Assembly (NCBI GenBank): GCA_937893155.1
Contig: CALBGU010000121.1
Span: 1-21,694, forward strand
DNA from: an uncultured Treponema sp.
GTDB lineage: Bacteria; Spirochaetota; Spirochaetia; Treponematales; Treponemataceae
Length of the DNA: 21,694 bases
Reading direction: 5' to 3'
Shown: piece by piece, positions 1-6,367 of the stretch
How the letters are laid out: each line of letters opens with the position of its first letter
How positions within the stretch are numbered: position 1 is the first letter of the stretch
Notes under the pieces: model-generated
What the model was told of the DNA's origin: nothing
Seen by the model: the letters and a program-made list of their open reading frames with translations, nothing else
The model's database searches: none
Translations under genes and position numbers: made by a program

Positions 1-64
1 TCGTCAAAACCGCCGTCGTCTATGCGGGTGCACTCCGCTGATGTGCGCGGAACAATTTTTTTTG

Positions 65-92
65 TTGACAAATGAAGTATTTTCGTTATATT
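65..92 (+). promoter_or_regulatory. sigma70-type promoter of the coiled-coil protein gene
   Basis: A perfect -35 box TTGACA (65-70) is separated by 16 bp from a -10 box TATATT (87-92). The predicted start of transcription near 99 leaves about 50 nt of leader before the ATG at 149. Bases 1-60 hold nothing I can identify. Confidence 0.7.
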
Positions 93-148
93 TTGTTTGT
101 ATCAAGAAGGCGTAGGCTTTCTAAAATATTTTTGAAGAGAGGTTTTGT

Positions 149-460
149 ATGCCAAAATCGTATTCACAGGTGATTTCAGAGGGAGATGTTCTTACGGGCG
201 CAATCAAGAATAATCTTGACAAGCTCAAGGACGTGAATTTAACGGCGGAAAAGGCGGAGGCAATGGATGCAATGCTGTCGAGCCTTCGTGCGCTGAACGT
301 GAAGCAAGAGCAGCTCAAGTCGGATTTGAAGGCGTGTACTGCCGAGGTGAACGATAAAATCGCAGAACTTTCGGCGGCGATTGCAGACGCAAAGAAGCGC
401 GTAAAACTCTGCGTTCCCAAAGAAGATTGGGTTGCGTACGGCATAAGCGCAAAAAAATAA
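149..460 (+). CDS. small coiled-coil protein, unknown function
   Basis: This encodes a 103-residue protein without signal peptide or membrane segment. Residues about 20-90 are almost wholly Ala/Glu/Lys/Leu-rich with heptad-like spacing, so a long helix or coiled coil is expected, presumably cytoplasmic and oligomeric. The C-terminus carries the block VPKEDWVAYGI followed by a basic end; I have an impression of similar Trp-x-x-[FY]-Gly-Ile endings in small uncharacterised bacterial proteins, but I cannot name a family. The ATG at 149 follows an AGAGAGG ribosome site and a clear promoter at 65-92. It is a single-gene unit ended by a terminator at 492-515, convergent with the toxin-antitoxin module. 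That it is a real gene is well supported; the function is unknown. Confidence 0.75.
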   Translation: MPKSYSQVISEGDVLTGAIKNNLDKLKDVNLTAEKAEAMDAMLSSLRALNVKQEQLKSDLKACTAEVNDKIAELSAAIADAKKRVKLCVPKEDWVAYGISAKK

Positions 461-481
461 ACGGCAGGACGAACGCCGTTT
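451..481 (-). terminator. intrinsic terminator of the toxin-antitoxin transcript
   Basis: On the minus strand AAACGGC (481-475) pairs with GCCGTTT (465-459) around a 9-nt loop and is followed by A then seven T (complement of 451-457). It therefore points the other way from the terminator at 492-515, so the convergent units have back-to-back terminators. It overlaps the last codons of the plus-strand gene. Confidence 0.6.
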
Positions 482-491
482 ATAAAGGGAG

Positions 492-515
492 GGGGAGCAA
501 AATTCCCCGTTTTTT
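492..515 (+). terminator. intrinsic terminator of the coiled-coil protein gene
   Basis: A GGGGA stem (492-496) pairs with TCCCC (504-508) around a 7-nt loop and is followed by a run of six T (510-515). It sits 30 bp after the stop codon at 460. Confidence 0.6.
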
Positions 516-523
516 ATGCCGTT

Positions 524-832
524 TCACAGCCCAAACAATTCGCTGTGAGTGCCTGTGTCTACGAGTTCCAGAATCAGCACATCGTTATAAATGCGGTAGA
601 CTAACAGCAAATCTGGTAGCACATGGCACTCTCGCTCGCCCTTTCTGTCGCCCTTTAGTTCGTGGTCGCGATAGCGTTCTTCAAGCGTTTTTCCTTTCGC
701 CAGTAATTCAACAACATCTAACACTTTCTGCGAATCGCCTTTTCGACGCTTCTCGACTTTCTTCAAATGCTTTTTGAACGTAGCGGTAGAACGGGTTTTG
801 TATTTGTATGTTTCCGTTTTCTCGTCGCTCAT
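524..832 (-). CDS. YafQ-like mRNA interferase toxin (type II toxin-antitoxin)
   Basis: A 102-residue protein of the RelE/ParE superfamily, closest by eye to E. coli YafQ: the blocks YRDHELKG, ECHVLPDLLLVY and TGTHSELFG line up with YafQ's DH, HxxPD and TGTHxxLFG. YafQ is a ribosome-associated endoribonuclease. The matching catalytic residues His57, His70, Asp74, His96 and Phe100 are present, but the position of YafQ Trp68 is Leu75, and that of Arg83 is Asp92, so activity could be reduced or differently organised. Translation should start at the ATG at 832, which overlaps the antitoxin stop as ATGA, implying translational coupling; an in-frame upstream ATG at 853 lies inside the antitoxin gene. 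A terminator follows at 451-481. The family is clear; activity is not proven. Confidence 0.85.
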   Translation of the reverse strand: MSDEKTETYKYKTRSTATFKKHLKKVEKRRKGDSQKVLDVVELLAKGKTLEERYRDHELKGDRKGERECHVLPDLLLVYRIYNDVLILELVDTGTHSELFGL

Positions 833-1086
833 ATCAGCCCCAGTTCTGCCCACAATTCGCGCGGTGAATCATACGTTTTCGCGTTCGGGTCTGCCATCAA
901 TGCGTCGGCTTCTTTTCGCGCTCTCTCCAAGCTGCCCCGCTTCTTGTTCTGCCCTCTCGGCGCGGCGTTCTTCCGCATAAGCACAAAGCGCACGCCGTCA
1001 TTCTCGATTTCCACAGGCGCAGTCTGCTCCCTCGACATATATTTTTCTGCATTGCTCACAAAATCATTCAATGTCAACACCAACAT
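829..1086 (-). CDS. Phd/YefM-like antitoxin partner of the YafQ-like toxin
   Basis: An 85-residue protein. Residues 1-40 (MLVLTLNDFVSNAEKYM, then an APVEIENDGVRFVLM strand pair) match the DNA-binding N-terminal fold of Phd/YefM antitoxins. The C-terminal part has the helical ADALMADPNAKTY segment often seen as the toxin-neutralising tail of antitoxins. The start at 1086 is set by a strong GGAGGA site 5 nt upstream; the reading frame stays open further upstream, but that stretch contains the -10 and -35 boxes (1118-1146), so it is not coding. The stop overlaps the toxin start by ATGA. As usual for such modules, the antitoxin probably represses its own promoter; a CTTGCAAG palindrome (1101-1108) just after the predicted transcription start is a candidate operator. 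Confidence 0.82.
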   Translation of the reverse strand: MLVLTLNDFVSNAEKYMSREQTAPVEIENDGVRFVLMRKNAAPRGQNKKRGSLERARKEADALMADPNAKTYDSPRELWAELGLI

Positions 1087-1117
1087 ACTATCCTCCGCCT
1101 CTTGCAAGATACTTGTA

Positions 1118-1146
1118 ATGATACCGCCTGCGCGCATTGCCGTCAA
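1118..1146 (-). promoter_or_regulatory. promoter of the Phd/YefM-YafQ module
   Basis: Reading the minus strand, -35 TTGACG (1146-1141), a 17-bp spacer and -10 TATCAT (1123-1118) form a good sigma70-type promoter. The leader to the antitoxin ATG at 1086 is about 25 nt and contains the GGAGGA ribosome site. Confidence 0.7.
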
Positions 1147-1171
1147 CTGCGCAGACTCGTTTTGCACGGGA

Positions 1172-1200
1172 TTGACCGCGGGGCGAAAAAAAAATAAGAT
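1172..1200 (+). promoter_or_regulatory. candidate promoter of coaD
   Basis: -35 TTGACC (1172-1177), a 17-bp spacer and -10 TAAGAT (1195-1200). The -10 box ends 8 nt before the chosen coaD ATG at 1209, so a transcript from here would have almost no leader. The diverging toxin-antitoxin promoter lies only about 25 bp away. Confidence 0.5.
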
Positions 1201-1208
1201 TGAGGTCT

Positions 1209-1697
1209 ATGGCATTGGCAATTTTTGCGGGCTCTTTTGACCCGCCGACGTATGGGCATTTGAATATTATTGAACGCGCCCGAAAAATGTTTGATGAAAT
1301 CGATGTGGTAATCGCTGTGAATCAGCAGAAAAAATACTTGTTTTCCGATTCTGAGCGTTTGCAGTCGCTTACGGCTCTTGTTGCGCAGTGGAGCAATGTT
1401 TCGGTGCATTTGTGGGACGGTCTGATTGTGGATTACGCCTCTTCGCGCGGCGCAAAAGTGATGCTTCGCGGCATTCGCAACGTTACGGATTTCAGCTACG
1501 AGTTTGATTTGTCGCTGATGAACAAAACGCTGGACAGCAAAATTGAAACGCTTTTTATCCCCACCGAGCAAAAATATGTTCTATTAAAATCGAGCTCAAT
1601 CAAGGAACTCGCGTCGTTTGGCGCCGACGTTTCGGGAATGGTTCCGCCGATGATTGCAAAAATGCTTTCGGACAAATTCGGCAAAAAACGCAGCTAA
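1209..1697 (+). CDS. coaD: phosphopantetheine adenylyltransferase (CoaD)
   Basis: CoaD transfers AMP from ATP to 4'-phosphopantetheine, giving dephospho-CoA, the penultimate step of CoA synthesis in the cytosol. The 162-residue product has the normal family length. Seen motifs are the nucleotidyltransferase signature T14-x-G-H17 (GSFDPPTYGH), the RGIRN block with the DFSYEFDLSLMN helix that in other CoaD enzymes lines the substrate pocket, and the C-terminal KSSSIKELASFGADV segment corresponding to ISSSLVKE in E. coli. The ATG at 1209 fits the family N-terminus best; a TTG at 1200 would add three residues. A GAGG lies only 3 nt before the ATG. The stop codon overlaps that of the convergent YbjN-like gene in the tetranucleotide CTAA. 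Identification is firm. Confidence 0.95.
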   Translation: MALAIFAGSFDPPTYGHLNIIERARKMFDEIDVVIAVNQQKKYLFSDSERLQSLTALVAQWSNVSVHLWDGLIVDYASSRGAKVMLRGIRNVTDFSYEFDLSLMNKTLDSKIETLFIPTEQKYVLLKSSSIKELASFGADVSGMVPPMIAKMLSDKFGKKRS

Positions 1698-2173
1698 ATC
1701 ACGCCCTCGCTCCGCAAATGCTCATCGAATGCAGAAGCGACCGAAAAGAGCCAGTGGAGCGTATCATTAAAATTTTCTGCGCTCAAACCGCCCTCAAAAG
1801 ACACAAAATACTCAAGACGAAAACGCTCCTTCCACAAAAAAGCGGTTGCAAAAACCGTGTCGGAATTCCAGTCGTTGACGATTTTGTACGCTTGGGCTTC
1901 AGAAATGCCGTCCTGCGCCCTCCATTGCGACGAAAATTTTATGAACGCGCGCTCGTTGTCAACTTGGATAAGAAAAAAAATCCCGCCTGATTCGATAATC
2001 AAATCGCCGTCGTCATCAAAAAACGCACTTTTCCCCAGTTCTTCGTCCATCACCATAAGCAGCATATTGGGGGTCATATCTTTTTTTGCAATGCTGTAAG
2101 AAAATGCTGGCAAAACCGCCGCAATCCCAAGCAAAAAAGACAGTACAGCGATTTTTATTTTTTGTAGTTCCAT
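1694..2173 (-). CDS. YbjN-domain protein, probably exported
   Basis: A 159-residue product. Residues about 5-27 form a hydrophobic signal segment ending near PAFSYS, so export to the periplasm is likely. The rest resembles the YbjN family (a small alpha/beta fold once described as a sensory transduction regulator): the typical stretch around IVNDWNSDTVFATAFL, followed by a strand and FEGGLSAENF, is visible. The biochemical role of YbjN proteins is not settled, and E. coli YbjN itself is cytoplasmic, so the signal peptide is a difference. The ATG at 2173 has AGGA 9 nt upstream; an upstream in-frame start at 2209 would place charged residues before the signal segment and is less likely. It is convergent with coaD, with overlapping stop codons. 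Confidence 0.7.
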   Translation of the reverse strand: MELQKIKIAVLSFLLGIAAVLPAFSYSIAKKDMTPNMLLMVMDEELGKSAFFDDDGDLIIESGGIFFLIQVDNERAFIKFSSQWRAQDGISEAQAYKIVNDWNSDTVFATAFLWKERFRLEYFVSFEGGLSAENFNDTLHWLFSVASAFDEHLRSEGVI

Positions 2174-2327
2174 ACTATAATTCCTAAAACCAAAAAACGT
2201 GTTCTGCACATAATTTTTTCAGAATTGTTTTATTCACCATTCTTGTGCTGAATTTGTGTTGATTTTTTGTTTGATTTATTTTAAATAGTATCCGATTGAC
2301 AGTCAAGAAACAAGAAAAATCTTATTT

Positions 2328-2352
2328 ATGACAAAAAATCAATATTTGTCAT
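2328..2352. promoter_or_regulatory. perfect palindrome upstream of rpmF-acpP, candidate operator
   Basis: ATGACAAA (2328-2335) and TTTGTCAT (2345-2352) are exact reverse complements separated by 9 bp. The element ends 10 bp before the -35 box of the first rpmF promoter. A TTCTTTTTT stretch follows, so a terminator-like hairpin is an alternative, but no gene on the plus strand reads into it. The surrounding gap 2174-2465 otherwise holds only the two promoters. Confidence 0.4.
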
Positions 2353-2362
2353 TCTTTTTTAT

Positions 2363-2390
2363 TTGACAAACACGATAAAAATGCTATAAT
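2363..2390 (+). promoter_or_regulatory. consensus promoter P1 of rpmF-acpP
   Basis: TTGACA (2363-2368), 16-bp spacer, TATAAT (2385-2390): both boxes match the sigma70 consensus exactly, the strongest promoter in the window. Confidence 0.8.
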
Positions 2391-2392
2391 TA

Positions 2393-2422
2393 TTGACACG
2401 CAATAGGATTCTGTTGTATTAT
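2393..2422 (+). promoter_or_regulatory. second promoter P2 of rpmF-acpP
   Basis: TTGACA (2393-2398), 18-bp spacer, TATTAT (2417-2422). It lies 30 bp downstream of P1 in the same orientation, giving a tandem arrangement that fits high expression of a ribosomal protein and acyl carrier protein. Confidence 0.5.
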
Positions 2423-2465
2423 GAACAACGTTATATCGGTAATATTTTTATAGCGAGGTTTATAA

Positions 2466-2648
2466 ATGGCAGTACCTAGAGCGAAAACATCAAAGGCTCG
2501 CACACGCAGACGTCGTGGCGTAAATATGCACCTCGAGGCACCACAGCTTGTTGAATGCAGCAACTGCGGCAACTTGACAATGCAGCATCGTGTTTGTCCA
2601 AAGTGCGGATATTACGGCGGACGCCAAGTAATTATTCCACAGGCATAA
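2466..2648 (+). CDS. rpmF: ribosomal protein L32
   Basis: A 60-residue, strongly basic protein of the large ribosomal subunit with the typical L32 start MAVPRAKTSKARTRRRR. It is the zinc-binding version: Cys31-x-x-Cys34 and Cys44-x-x-Cys47 form a zinc ribbon, rather than the Cys-free form found in some bacteria under zinc-limitation control. A GCGAGG site precedes the ATG. It stands 34 bp before acpP, the rpmF-fatty-acid gene link known in many bacteria, except that plsX and fab genes are not between them here. Expression is from the tandem promoters at 2363-2422. Confidence 0.97.
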   Translation: MAVPRAKTSKARTRRRRGVNMHLEAPQLVECSNCGNLTMQHRVCPKCGYYGGRQVIIPQA

Positions 2649-2682
2649 TTCTGCGTGCAAGCGAAAACACAGGAGTATTGAT

Positions 2683-2919
2683 ATGGACGCAACGTTCGAG
2701 AAAATTCAGAAGCTTATCGCTGATAAACTTGAGATTGACCCTTCAAAAGTAACTTTGGAAGCGTCTTTCCGCGGCGACCTCGGAGCTGACAGCTTGGATA
2801 CATACGAGCTTGTGTATGCTATCGAAGAAGAAATGGGTGTTAGCATTCCTGATGAGAAAGCTAATGAATTCGAAACCGTTAAGGACGCTTACGATTTCAT
2901 TGTTTCCCAGAAAAAATAA
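2683..2919 (+). CDS. acpP: acyl carrier protein
   Basis: A 78-residue acidic protein with the standard acyl carrier protein length and fold. The phosphopantetheine attachment site is Ser37 in GADSLDTYEL, so the holo form carries growing fatty-acyl chains as thioesters for type II fatty acid synthesis and phospholipid assembly in the cytosol. The prosthetic arm derives from CoA, whose synthesis needs the nearby coaD. AGGAG lies upstream of the ATG. It shares the rpmF transcript and is followed by a strong terminator at 2968-3001. The usual Val after DSLDT is Tyr here, a mild variation. Confidence 0.97.
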   Translation: MDATFEKIQKLIADKLEIDPSKVTLEASFRGDLGADSLDTYELVYAIEEEMGVSIPDEKANEFETVKDAYDFIVSQKK

Positions 2920-2967
2920 AATTTTGTACAATGCTTTTTAATTGCATTTTATGAAATGATTTTTTGC

Positions 2968-3001
2968 AAAGACACAGGTTCTTTTGAATCTGTGTCTTTT
3001 T
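2968..3001 (+). terminator. intrinsic terminator after acpP
   Basis: A 14-bp stem, AAAGACACAGGTTC (2968-2981) with GAATCTGTGTCTTT (2986-2999), has one G-T pair and a TTTT loop, and runs into a T tract. It lies between acpP and rnc, so rnc is either read by partial readthrough or has its own unseen promoter. Confidence 0.85.
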
Positions 3002-3019
3002 AATTGATGAGGCACTATT

Positions 3020-3775
3020 TTGGCAAAATCGGATACGTTTTTTTCAGCGAACAAAATGTTCTCTATTTCTGACGAGAGAAAAAAGAAATTGCTCAGTTTT
3101 TGTGAAAATCTTGGAATAAAATTTCACGATATTACGCTTTTGGATTTGGCTTTGCACCATCGTTCTTTTTCTAACGAAAGCGAAGAATTCCGCCATTACA
3201 ATAACGAACGGCTGGAGTTTTTGGGCGATTCTGTTTTGGGAATGTCTACCGCGGCGTTTTTATACGAAGATATGATGAAAAATCCCGAAGGAGATTTGGC
3301 AAAGATAAAATCTGCGGTTGTGTCAGAAAAAGCGCTTGCGCCGATTGCGAAAACGATGAAAATTGATACTTTCTTGGTGCTTGGCAAAGGCGAAGAAAAA
3401 ACGGGCGGGCGTGAAAAAAGCGCGATTTTGGCAGATGCATTTGAGGCTGTTGTTGGTGCGTTTTATCTTGATTCGGGATTTGAGGCTGCTGAACAGCTTG
3501 TGTTGCGTTACATCATTCCTGAAATCCGAAATATGCAGCAAAATCGAGGTCGCAAGGATTATAAAACGCTTTTGCAGGAATTGTATCAGAAAATCTGCAA
3601 AGAATGTCCGATTTACGAACTTACGAAAACTGACGGTCCTGACCATGATAGAACGTTTTGGGTTTCTGTAAAATTGGGAGAGAAAATTTTTGGTCCGTGC
3701 GCGGGTAAAAATAAGAAAGAAGCGGAGCAAAATGCTGCCCGACAAGCATACGCAATGCTTGCCGAGCAAAAGTGA
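3020..3775 (+). CDS. rnc: ribonuclease III
   Basis: Cleaves double-stranded RNA, including rRNA precursors. The 251-residue product has the RNase III signature NERLEFLGDS (residues 62-71) with metal ligands Glu66 and Asp70, and the second acidic pair Asp139/Glu142 in ADAFEAVVGAFYLDSG. A double-stranded-RNA-binding domain occupies about residues 180-249 (DYKTLLQELYQK through GKNKKEAEQNAARQAYAML). A TTG start at 3020 is preferred because TGAGG lies 7 nt before it; an ATG at 3056 lacks a ribosome site. The gene begins 18 bp after the acpP terminator. Its stop codon directly abuts that of the convergent BI-1 gene, with no base between. Confidence 0.95.
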   Translation: MAKSDTFFSANKMFSISDERKKKLLSFCENLGIKFHDITLLDLALHHRSFSNESEEFRHYNNERLEFLGDSVLGMSTAAFLYEDMMKNPEGDLAKIKSAVVSEKALAPIAKTMKIDTFLVLGKGEEKTGGREKSAILADAFEAVVGAFYLDSGFEAAEQLVLRYIIPEIRNMQQNRGRKDYKTLLQELYQKICKECPIYELTKTDGPDHDRTFWVSVKLGEKIFGPCAGKNKKEAEQNAARQAYAMLAEQK

Positions 3776-4471
3776 TTATCTGCGTCTGTTTCCAAAAAGG
3801 CGCAACAGATACAAGAAAATGTTGATAAAATCAAGATACAGATTAAGAGCGGCAATGATTGCAACATTTTTGTATGCGTTTCTGCCGTCTGCGTATTCTG
3901 CGGTGCGGATTACACGCTGTGTATCGTATGCGGTCAAACCGGTAAAAAGCGCAACGCCTGCAATTGAAATAATCCAATCGAGCATTGATGACTTAAAGAG
4001 AAAATTTACCACAGATGCGATTATCAATCCGATTAACGCCATGGTGATGTAGCGCGAAAATGCCATCAAATCTGCTTTTGTGAAAATGCCGTACAGTGTC
4101 ATTGCGCCGAACATCAATGCCGTAATGAAAAATACATTGACAATATTTCCGATTTGATACGCGAAAAAGATAGAAGACAGTGTCATTCCGTTAATGACAG
4201 AATAGACAATAAAGGAAATTGCTGCGGTGGTAGGCGATAGGTTTCGAATATTTGCTGACAAAAACCAAACCAAAACCAATTCTGCGATGATAAGCGCGAA
4301 AAAGCCGAGCATTCTTCCGCCAAAGACAAAATGAAGCAATGTAGGGCTCATTGCCGTAATGAGCGCAGTTGCGCCGCTTACGAATAATGCCGCAAACATC
4401 CAACCGTAAACCCGTGCAATAAATTTTCGAGATGCAGAAATTTGTGTCTGCTGTATAAAAATGTTTTCCAT
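3776..4471 (-). CDS. BI-1/YccA-family multi-pass membrane protein
   Basis: A 231-residue integral membrane protein with about seven hydrophobic helices. The family features seen are the N-terminal FIARVYGWMFAALFVSG block, the central ITALMFGAMTLYGIFTK segment and the ending GLTAYDTQRVI followed by a last helix with ALNLYLDFINIFLYLLRLFG. This is the Bax inhibitor-1 (TMBIM/YccA/YetJ) family; the B. subtilis member conducts calcium, and E. coli YccA restrains the FtsH protease. Which applies here cannot be told. Only weak signals precede the ATG: a TATATT box 6 nt upstream without a good -35, and no ribosome site. Stop codons abut those of rnc, so any terminator must lie inside the neighbour. 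Confidence 0.9.
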   Translation of the reverse strand: MENIFIQQTQISASRKFIARVYGWMFAALFVSGATALITAMSPTLLHFVFGGRMLGFFALIIAELVLVWFLSANIRNLSPTTAAISFIVYSVINGMTLSSIFFAYQIGNIVNVFFITALMFGAMTLYGIFTKADLMAFSRYITMALIGLIIASVVNFLFKSSMLDWIISIAGVALFTGLTAYDTQRVIRTAEYADGRNAYKNVAIIAALNLYLDFINIFLYLLRLFGNRRR

Positions 4472-4565
4472 ATCTAAAATATACTCATAAAAAGGTGTTT
4501 TGCATAGGATTATTTTTTGAAATTTGCTTTTTTATAAAAATTTACGAAAAAAGTGCATTAAGGTA

Positions 4566-4595
4566 TTTACAAAAAATATCATTTTATGCTATAGT
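4566..4595 (+). promoter_or_regulatory. promoter of the tRNA pair
   Basis: TTTACA (4566-4571), 18-bp spacer, TATAGT (4590-4595); transcription would begin about 7 nt before the first tRNA base at 4609. Confidence 0.6.
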
Positions 4596-4608
4596 AACTC
4601 TCATAGAC

Positions 4609-4685
4609 GGGACAGTAGCTCAGTTGGTTAGAGCACCGCTCTGATAAGGCGGGGGTCAAAAGTTCAACTCTTTTCTGTCCCACCA
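4609..4685 (+). tRNA. tRNA-Ile (anticodon GAU)
   Basis: A complete cloverleaf: acceptor GGGACAG/CTGTCCC, D arm GCTC/GAGC, anticodon stem CCGCT/GGCGG with one T-G pair and loop CTGATAA giving GAT, and T arm AAAAG/CTTTT around TTCAACT. The 3' CCA is encoded (4683-4685). It is the first of a two-tRNA transcript and decodes AUC/AUU isoleucine codons. Confidence 0.97.
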
Positions 4686-4687
4686 AC

Positions 4688-4761
4688 GGGGAATTAGCTC
4701 AGTTGGCTAGAGCATCGGCTTTGCAAGCCGAGGGTCAGGGGTTCAAGTCCCCTATTCTCCA
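4688..4761 (+). tRNA. tRNA-Ala (anticodon UGC)
   Basis: A complete cloverleaf: acceptor GGGGAAT/ATTCTCC, D arm GCTC/GAGC, anticodon stem TCGGC/GCCGA with loop TTTGCAA giving TGC, and T arm AGGGG/CCCCT. The gene ends in A followed by CATTTT, so CCA is not encoded and must be added by tRNA nucleotidyltransferase, unlike its neighbour two bases upstream. Confidence 0.97.
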
Positions 4762-4768
4762 CATTTTT

Positions 4769-4799
4769 AGCGGAAAGATATTTTCTTTCCGCTTTTTTT
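4769..4799 (+). terminator. intrinsic terminator of the tRNA pair
   Basis: Stem AGCGGAAAGA (4769-4778) with TCTTTCCGCT (4784-4793), 5-nt loop, then a run of seven T. It begins 8 nt after tRNA-Ala and separates the tRNAs from the next gene. Confidence 0.85.
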
Positions 4800-4834
4800 A
4801 TGCAATGTGATTTTTTAGTTTTTAAGGAGGTTTT

Positions 4835-6367
4835 ATGAAAAAACTGTGTTGTTTATGTTCGCTTTTTGTTTTTTTGAGTGTTCCTTTTTTCGCACAAGAA
4901 GAAGCACTTGCGTCTGAAGCTGAAATCGATGAATCTGCAACAGAAATTTCTGTAGAAAATGAAATCGATGATGAAAATGCGGAAAAATCCGTGGACGTTG
5001 CTGATTCCGATACGGAAAATGACACGCCTGCAACTGTTGAAAATGACGGAAAAAAGCATTATTTGGCGGCTTTGGGAACGGTTATTGTGCCGAGCATTTT
5101 TATTGGCAGCTACAATCGTTTTGTGAGTCGTGCGTCTTGGGCAAATGTAACGTGGGACGACGCTTCTCATTTTTATGAACACGAATGGAAATGGGACAAA
5201 GATTGGTATTGGACAAATTTTGTTTTGCACCCTTATCAAGGCAGTCTGACGTATATGGGCGCGCGGGCGCTGAATCTGAATGTGCTTGAAGCGGGGGCAT
5301 TGACGTTCGGCAGTTCGATGATTTGGGAATATTTTTTTGAAACAAATGCTCCGAGCAAAAATGATTTAACATACACATCAATCGGCGGTGTGGTGGTGGG
5401 CGAAATGTTCTATCGGCTTTCGGTGGAAGCGGCGGATTGGAACGAATTGATTTCGATTGCGCTGAATCCGACGCGGCTTTATAGCGACCGGTTTGTAAAA
5501 AAGCCTGCTGGGACAACGGGAAATATTCAGGAGCTTTCGCTTCGGCTGTCGATGGGGGCGGCTCATTCATATACCCGGTATACTGAAATTGACGGCGAGC
5601 GCACAGGCTCTCACGAAACATTCCCGATTTACCTTGGTCCAGAGCTTTCGGTTGTGTATGCAGACCCGTACGGACACGATACGAATGCCCCGTATAGCCA
5701 GTTTGAGCTGGATTTTGGCGCGGAAATCGGTAAAGGCTCGGGAAAAGGTGCGGATAAGGGCGAAAAACTGCTGATGTATCGAGTGCAAATCAAAAGCAAT
5801 GGCGTGCTTTGGTCTCGTGCGCCAGAATTTGCGCATCGTGATACAACCATCGGTTTGGTGCTGGATTATGATTTTCTTTGGCATTCGTTTGCAGAAGTTT
5901 CCGCTCTTTCGCCAGCATTCGCAATCAAACAGCGCATAAATCACCGCGAAAGCCACGTTGATTGGCAGGTTCATTTGGGGTGGAATGTTCTTGGTACCTC
6001 AGACAATTATTATTATCGCCGTGCGATTGTAGATGCTGAAGAATACCGCGACTACAGCTACAATATGGGACCAGAAGTTGTGGCAAAATGGCGCTGGGCG
6101 AGCGATGCGGGGCACGTTTTTGATTTCGATGTTCACGCGTATGGCTTCTATGATTTTTACGACCAGCTGCAAGACATCGACAGCGCGGGCTATGAAGCGG
6201 CGGAATTTGTAACAATCCGATATGAGCACCCCGTATCTCCTACTGTTCGGCTTGGTCTTGATAATGAATTTTATTTTAAGCAATCATTTTACAATAAATA
6301 CTATGACGACGTATTTTCTCTGATGTATTCTGGGAAAATCTACACTCGCATTATGCTTATTCAGTAG
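4835..6367 (+). CDS. DUF3943 protein, probable outer-membrane beta-barrel
   Basis: A 510-residue exported protein. A signal peptide (about 1-20, ending FFA) is followed by a very acidic, Ser/Ala-rich linker (about 21-72) and then the DUF3943 block (about 75-205), recognised by the order WTNFVLHPYQG, MGAR, WEYFFE, P-S-K-N-D-L and TSIGGVVVGE. Beyond it the sequence alternates hydrophobic and polar residues with many Tyr/Trp/Phe and ends in YSGKIYTRIMLIQ, as expected of an outer-membrane barrel strand near a C-terminus. DUF3943 has no assigned function. AAGGAGG stands just before the ATG. It follows the tRNA terminator, so its promoter must lie in 4800-4820, where I see no good match. Family call is by eye. 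Confidence 0.7.
   Translation: MKKLCCLCSLFVFLSVPFFAQEEALASEAEIDESATEISVENEIDDENAEKSVDVADSDTENDTPATVENDGKKHYLAALGTVIVPSIFIGSYNRFVSRASWANVTWDDASHFYEHEWKWDKDWYWTNFVLHPYQGSLTYMGARALNLNVLEAGALTFGSSMIWEYFFETNAPSKNDLTYTSIGGVVVGEMFYRLSVEAADWNELISIALNPTRLYSDRFVKKPAGTTGNIQELSLRLSMGAAHSYTRYTEIDGERTGSHETFPIYLGPELSVVYADPYGHDTNAPYSQFELDFGAEIGKGSGKGADKGEKLLMYRVQIKSNGVLWSRAPEFAHRDTTIGLVLDYDFLWHSFAEVSALSPAFAIKQRINHRESHVDWQVHLGWNVLGTSDNYYYRRAIVDAEEYRDYSYNMGPEVVAKWRWASDAGHVFDFDVHAYGFYDFYDQLQDIDSAGYEAAEFVTIRYEHPVSPTVRLGLDNEFYFKQSFYNKYYDDVFSLMYSGKIYTRIMLIQ

Noticed and set aside
1087..1167. N-terminal extension of the Phd/YefM-like antitoxin
   Set aside because: The stretch contains a good promoter and the GGAGGA site fixes the start at 1086.
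2296..2328. A further TTGACA box before rpmF (2296-2301)
   Set aside because: The nearest plausible -10 box, TATTTA at 2323, is 21 bp away, too far for a normal promoter.
4609..4761. Part of an rRNA operon
   Set aside because: Flanking sequences are protein genes, and the tRNAs have their own promoter and terminator; no 16S or 23S motif is present.
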